NCBI RefSeq assembly: GCF_003261575.2
Contig: NZ_CP036175.1
Location: 2,170,001-2,234,000, forward strand
From: Klebsiella huaxiensis
GTDB taxonomy: Bacteria; Pseudomonadota; Gammaproteobacteria; Enterobacterales; Enterobacteriaceae
Length of the DNA: 64,000 nucleotides
Reading direction: 5' to 3'
In this document: positions 63,376-64,000 of the stretch, one piece after another
Numbering within the stretch: position 1 is the first letter of the stretch
Layout of the letters: each line of letters begins with the position of its first letter
Made by a program: the position numbers and the translations under genes
Notes under the pieces: model-generated
Database searches by the model: none
What the model was told of the DNA's origin: nothing
What the model saw: the letters and a program-made list of their open reading frames with translations, nothing else

Positions 63376-64000
63376 TTACGCCAGTACGCCGATTGGCCAG
63401 GGAACAAATTCATTTTCCCCTAATCCTAATGCTTCGCTCTTGCTTTGCTCACCGGAGGCAATGGCGATGATTTTTTCGAAGATTGCTTCCCCCATTTGAC
63501 GCAGCGTAGCGTCGCCATCGATGACCACACCGCAATTGAGATCCATATCTTCCGTCATGCGCTGATACATCGGAGTGTTGCTGGCAAGCTTCACCGTCGG
63601 CGCGGGCATTGAGCCAAAGCAGGAGCCGCGCCCGGTGGTGAAGGCAATCATATTGGCGCCGCCAGCGACCTGGCCGGTTGCTGAAACCGGGTCATACCCT
63701 GGGGTGTCCATAAAGACCAACCCTTTTTGCGTAACCGGGTATGCATAGCGGTAAACCTCCATTAGCGGAGAGTTGCCGCCTTTTTTGGCCCCGCCCAGTG
63801 ATTTCTCCAGTACGTTTGCCAGCCCACCCGCGTTGTTGCCAGGGCTAACCCGACCGTTAATCTGACAATCGCGTCCTTTATTATACTCCAGCCACCAGTT
63901 GATGCAGGCGACCAGCTTTTGCCCCACTTCAGGGGTGACAGCTCGCGCGGTGAGGGTGTGCTCTACGCCGAAGATTTCGGTGGTTTCCGAGAGAATTGCG
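63376..64000 (-). CDS. UxaA/GarD-family dehydratase (5' end missing)
   Basis: The C-terminal part (about 208 residues) of an altronate/galactarate dehydratase-type enzyme, open to the window edge. Family patterns: ILSETTEIFGVEH, NPGNNAGG-like SPGNNAGGLANVLEKSLGGAKKGG, MDTPGYDPVSATGQVAGGA and FTTGRGSCFGSMPAPTVKLASN. Members dehydrate sugar acids using iron. The N terminus, which would help separate UxaA from GarD-type, is outside the window. Confidence 0.9.
   Translation of the reverse strand, partial: AILSETTEIFGVEHTLTARAVTPEVGQKLVACINWWLEYNKGRDCQINGRVSPGNNAGGLANVLEKSLGGAKKGGNSPLMEVYRYAYPVTQKGLVFMDTPGYDPVSATGQVAGGANMIAFTTGRGSCFGSMPAPTVKLASNTPMYQRMTEDMDLNCGVVIDGDATLRQMGEAIFEKIIAIASGEQSKSEALGLGENEFVPWPIGVLA

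Noticed and set aside
1..64000. CRISPR arrays, rRNA genes and prophage structural genes
   Set aside because: No regularly spaced direct repeats, rRNA segments or capsid/tail patterns were found on reading both strands.

Overview
The window comes from an enterobacterial chromosome, most likely Klebsiella or a close relative. The right-hand part keeps the gene set of the E. coli asn-tRNA / serU / dcm neighbourhood (yeeO-type MATE exporter between inverted tRNA-Asn genes, amn, mtfA, serU, a YedS/OmpC-type porin, yedJ, dcm). An ERIC element and REP/BIME-type palindromes also fit that family. The genus is an inference from gene content and from an integrative element resembling the ICEKp group; nothing in the sequence proves it.

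Positions 1-26835 are one end of an integrative and conjugative element (ICE) in a tRNA-Asn gene (26820-26895, minus). Next to the tRNA is a P4-type tyrosine integrase (25390-26658). At the far end is a VirB-type type IV secretion operon on the minus strand, in order virB1, virB2, fused virB3-virB4, virB5, an Eex-like lipoprotein, virB6, virB7, virB8, virB9; it runs off the left edge. In front of it lie small ICE accessory genes (an AlpA regulator, a DUF2857-type protein, a TraR/DksA zinc finger protein, a 73-aa protein). The cargo between (about 9.8-25.3 kb) holds no siderophore genes. It contains: an AraC regulator with a FUSC/DUF1656/HlyD efflux operon; an orphan MarA-like regulator; a 1196-bp IS5-type element; a broken DNA-binding protein gene; an SDR lacking the canonical catalytic Tyr and Lys, divergent from an MFS transporter; a 924-aa winged-helix STAND ATPase; and a transport module (EamA, RpiR regulator, ketopantoate-reductase-like enzyme, TauE/SafE permease) with a perfect 16-bp palindrome in the divergent promoter region.

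Positions 26.8-55.4 kb are chromosomal backbone with envelope and stress functions: MATE exporter, tRNA-Asn, AMP nucleosidase, alpha/beta hydrolase, Gate-domain membrane protein, PagP, a minus-strand operon of a 36-aa membrane protein + RND adaptor + RND pump + acyltransferase, a UspG-like protein with a P2-type cation ATPase, and a redox/electrophile-type cluster (NmrA-like protein, two LysR regulators, two aldo/keto reductases, two cupins, a CMD-family protein, a two-component system, a deleted Tat-type aldo/keto reductase and an exported hydrolase). MtfA and tRNA-Ser(CGA) follow.

Positions 55.4-58.8 kb, downstream of tRNA-Ser, are an AT-rich accessory patch: a DUF6404-type protein, two Sel1-repeat genes (one clearly frameshifted, one probably), an exported HAD phosphatase and an H-NS gene fragment lacking both ends. 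The porin, a small membrane protein, an HD phosphohydrolase, Dcm (with no vsr behind it), an ERIC element carrying two internal insertions, and the 3' part of a UxaA/GarD-family dehydratase close the window. No CRISPR array or rRNA was seen.
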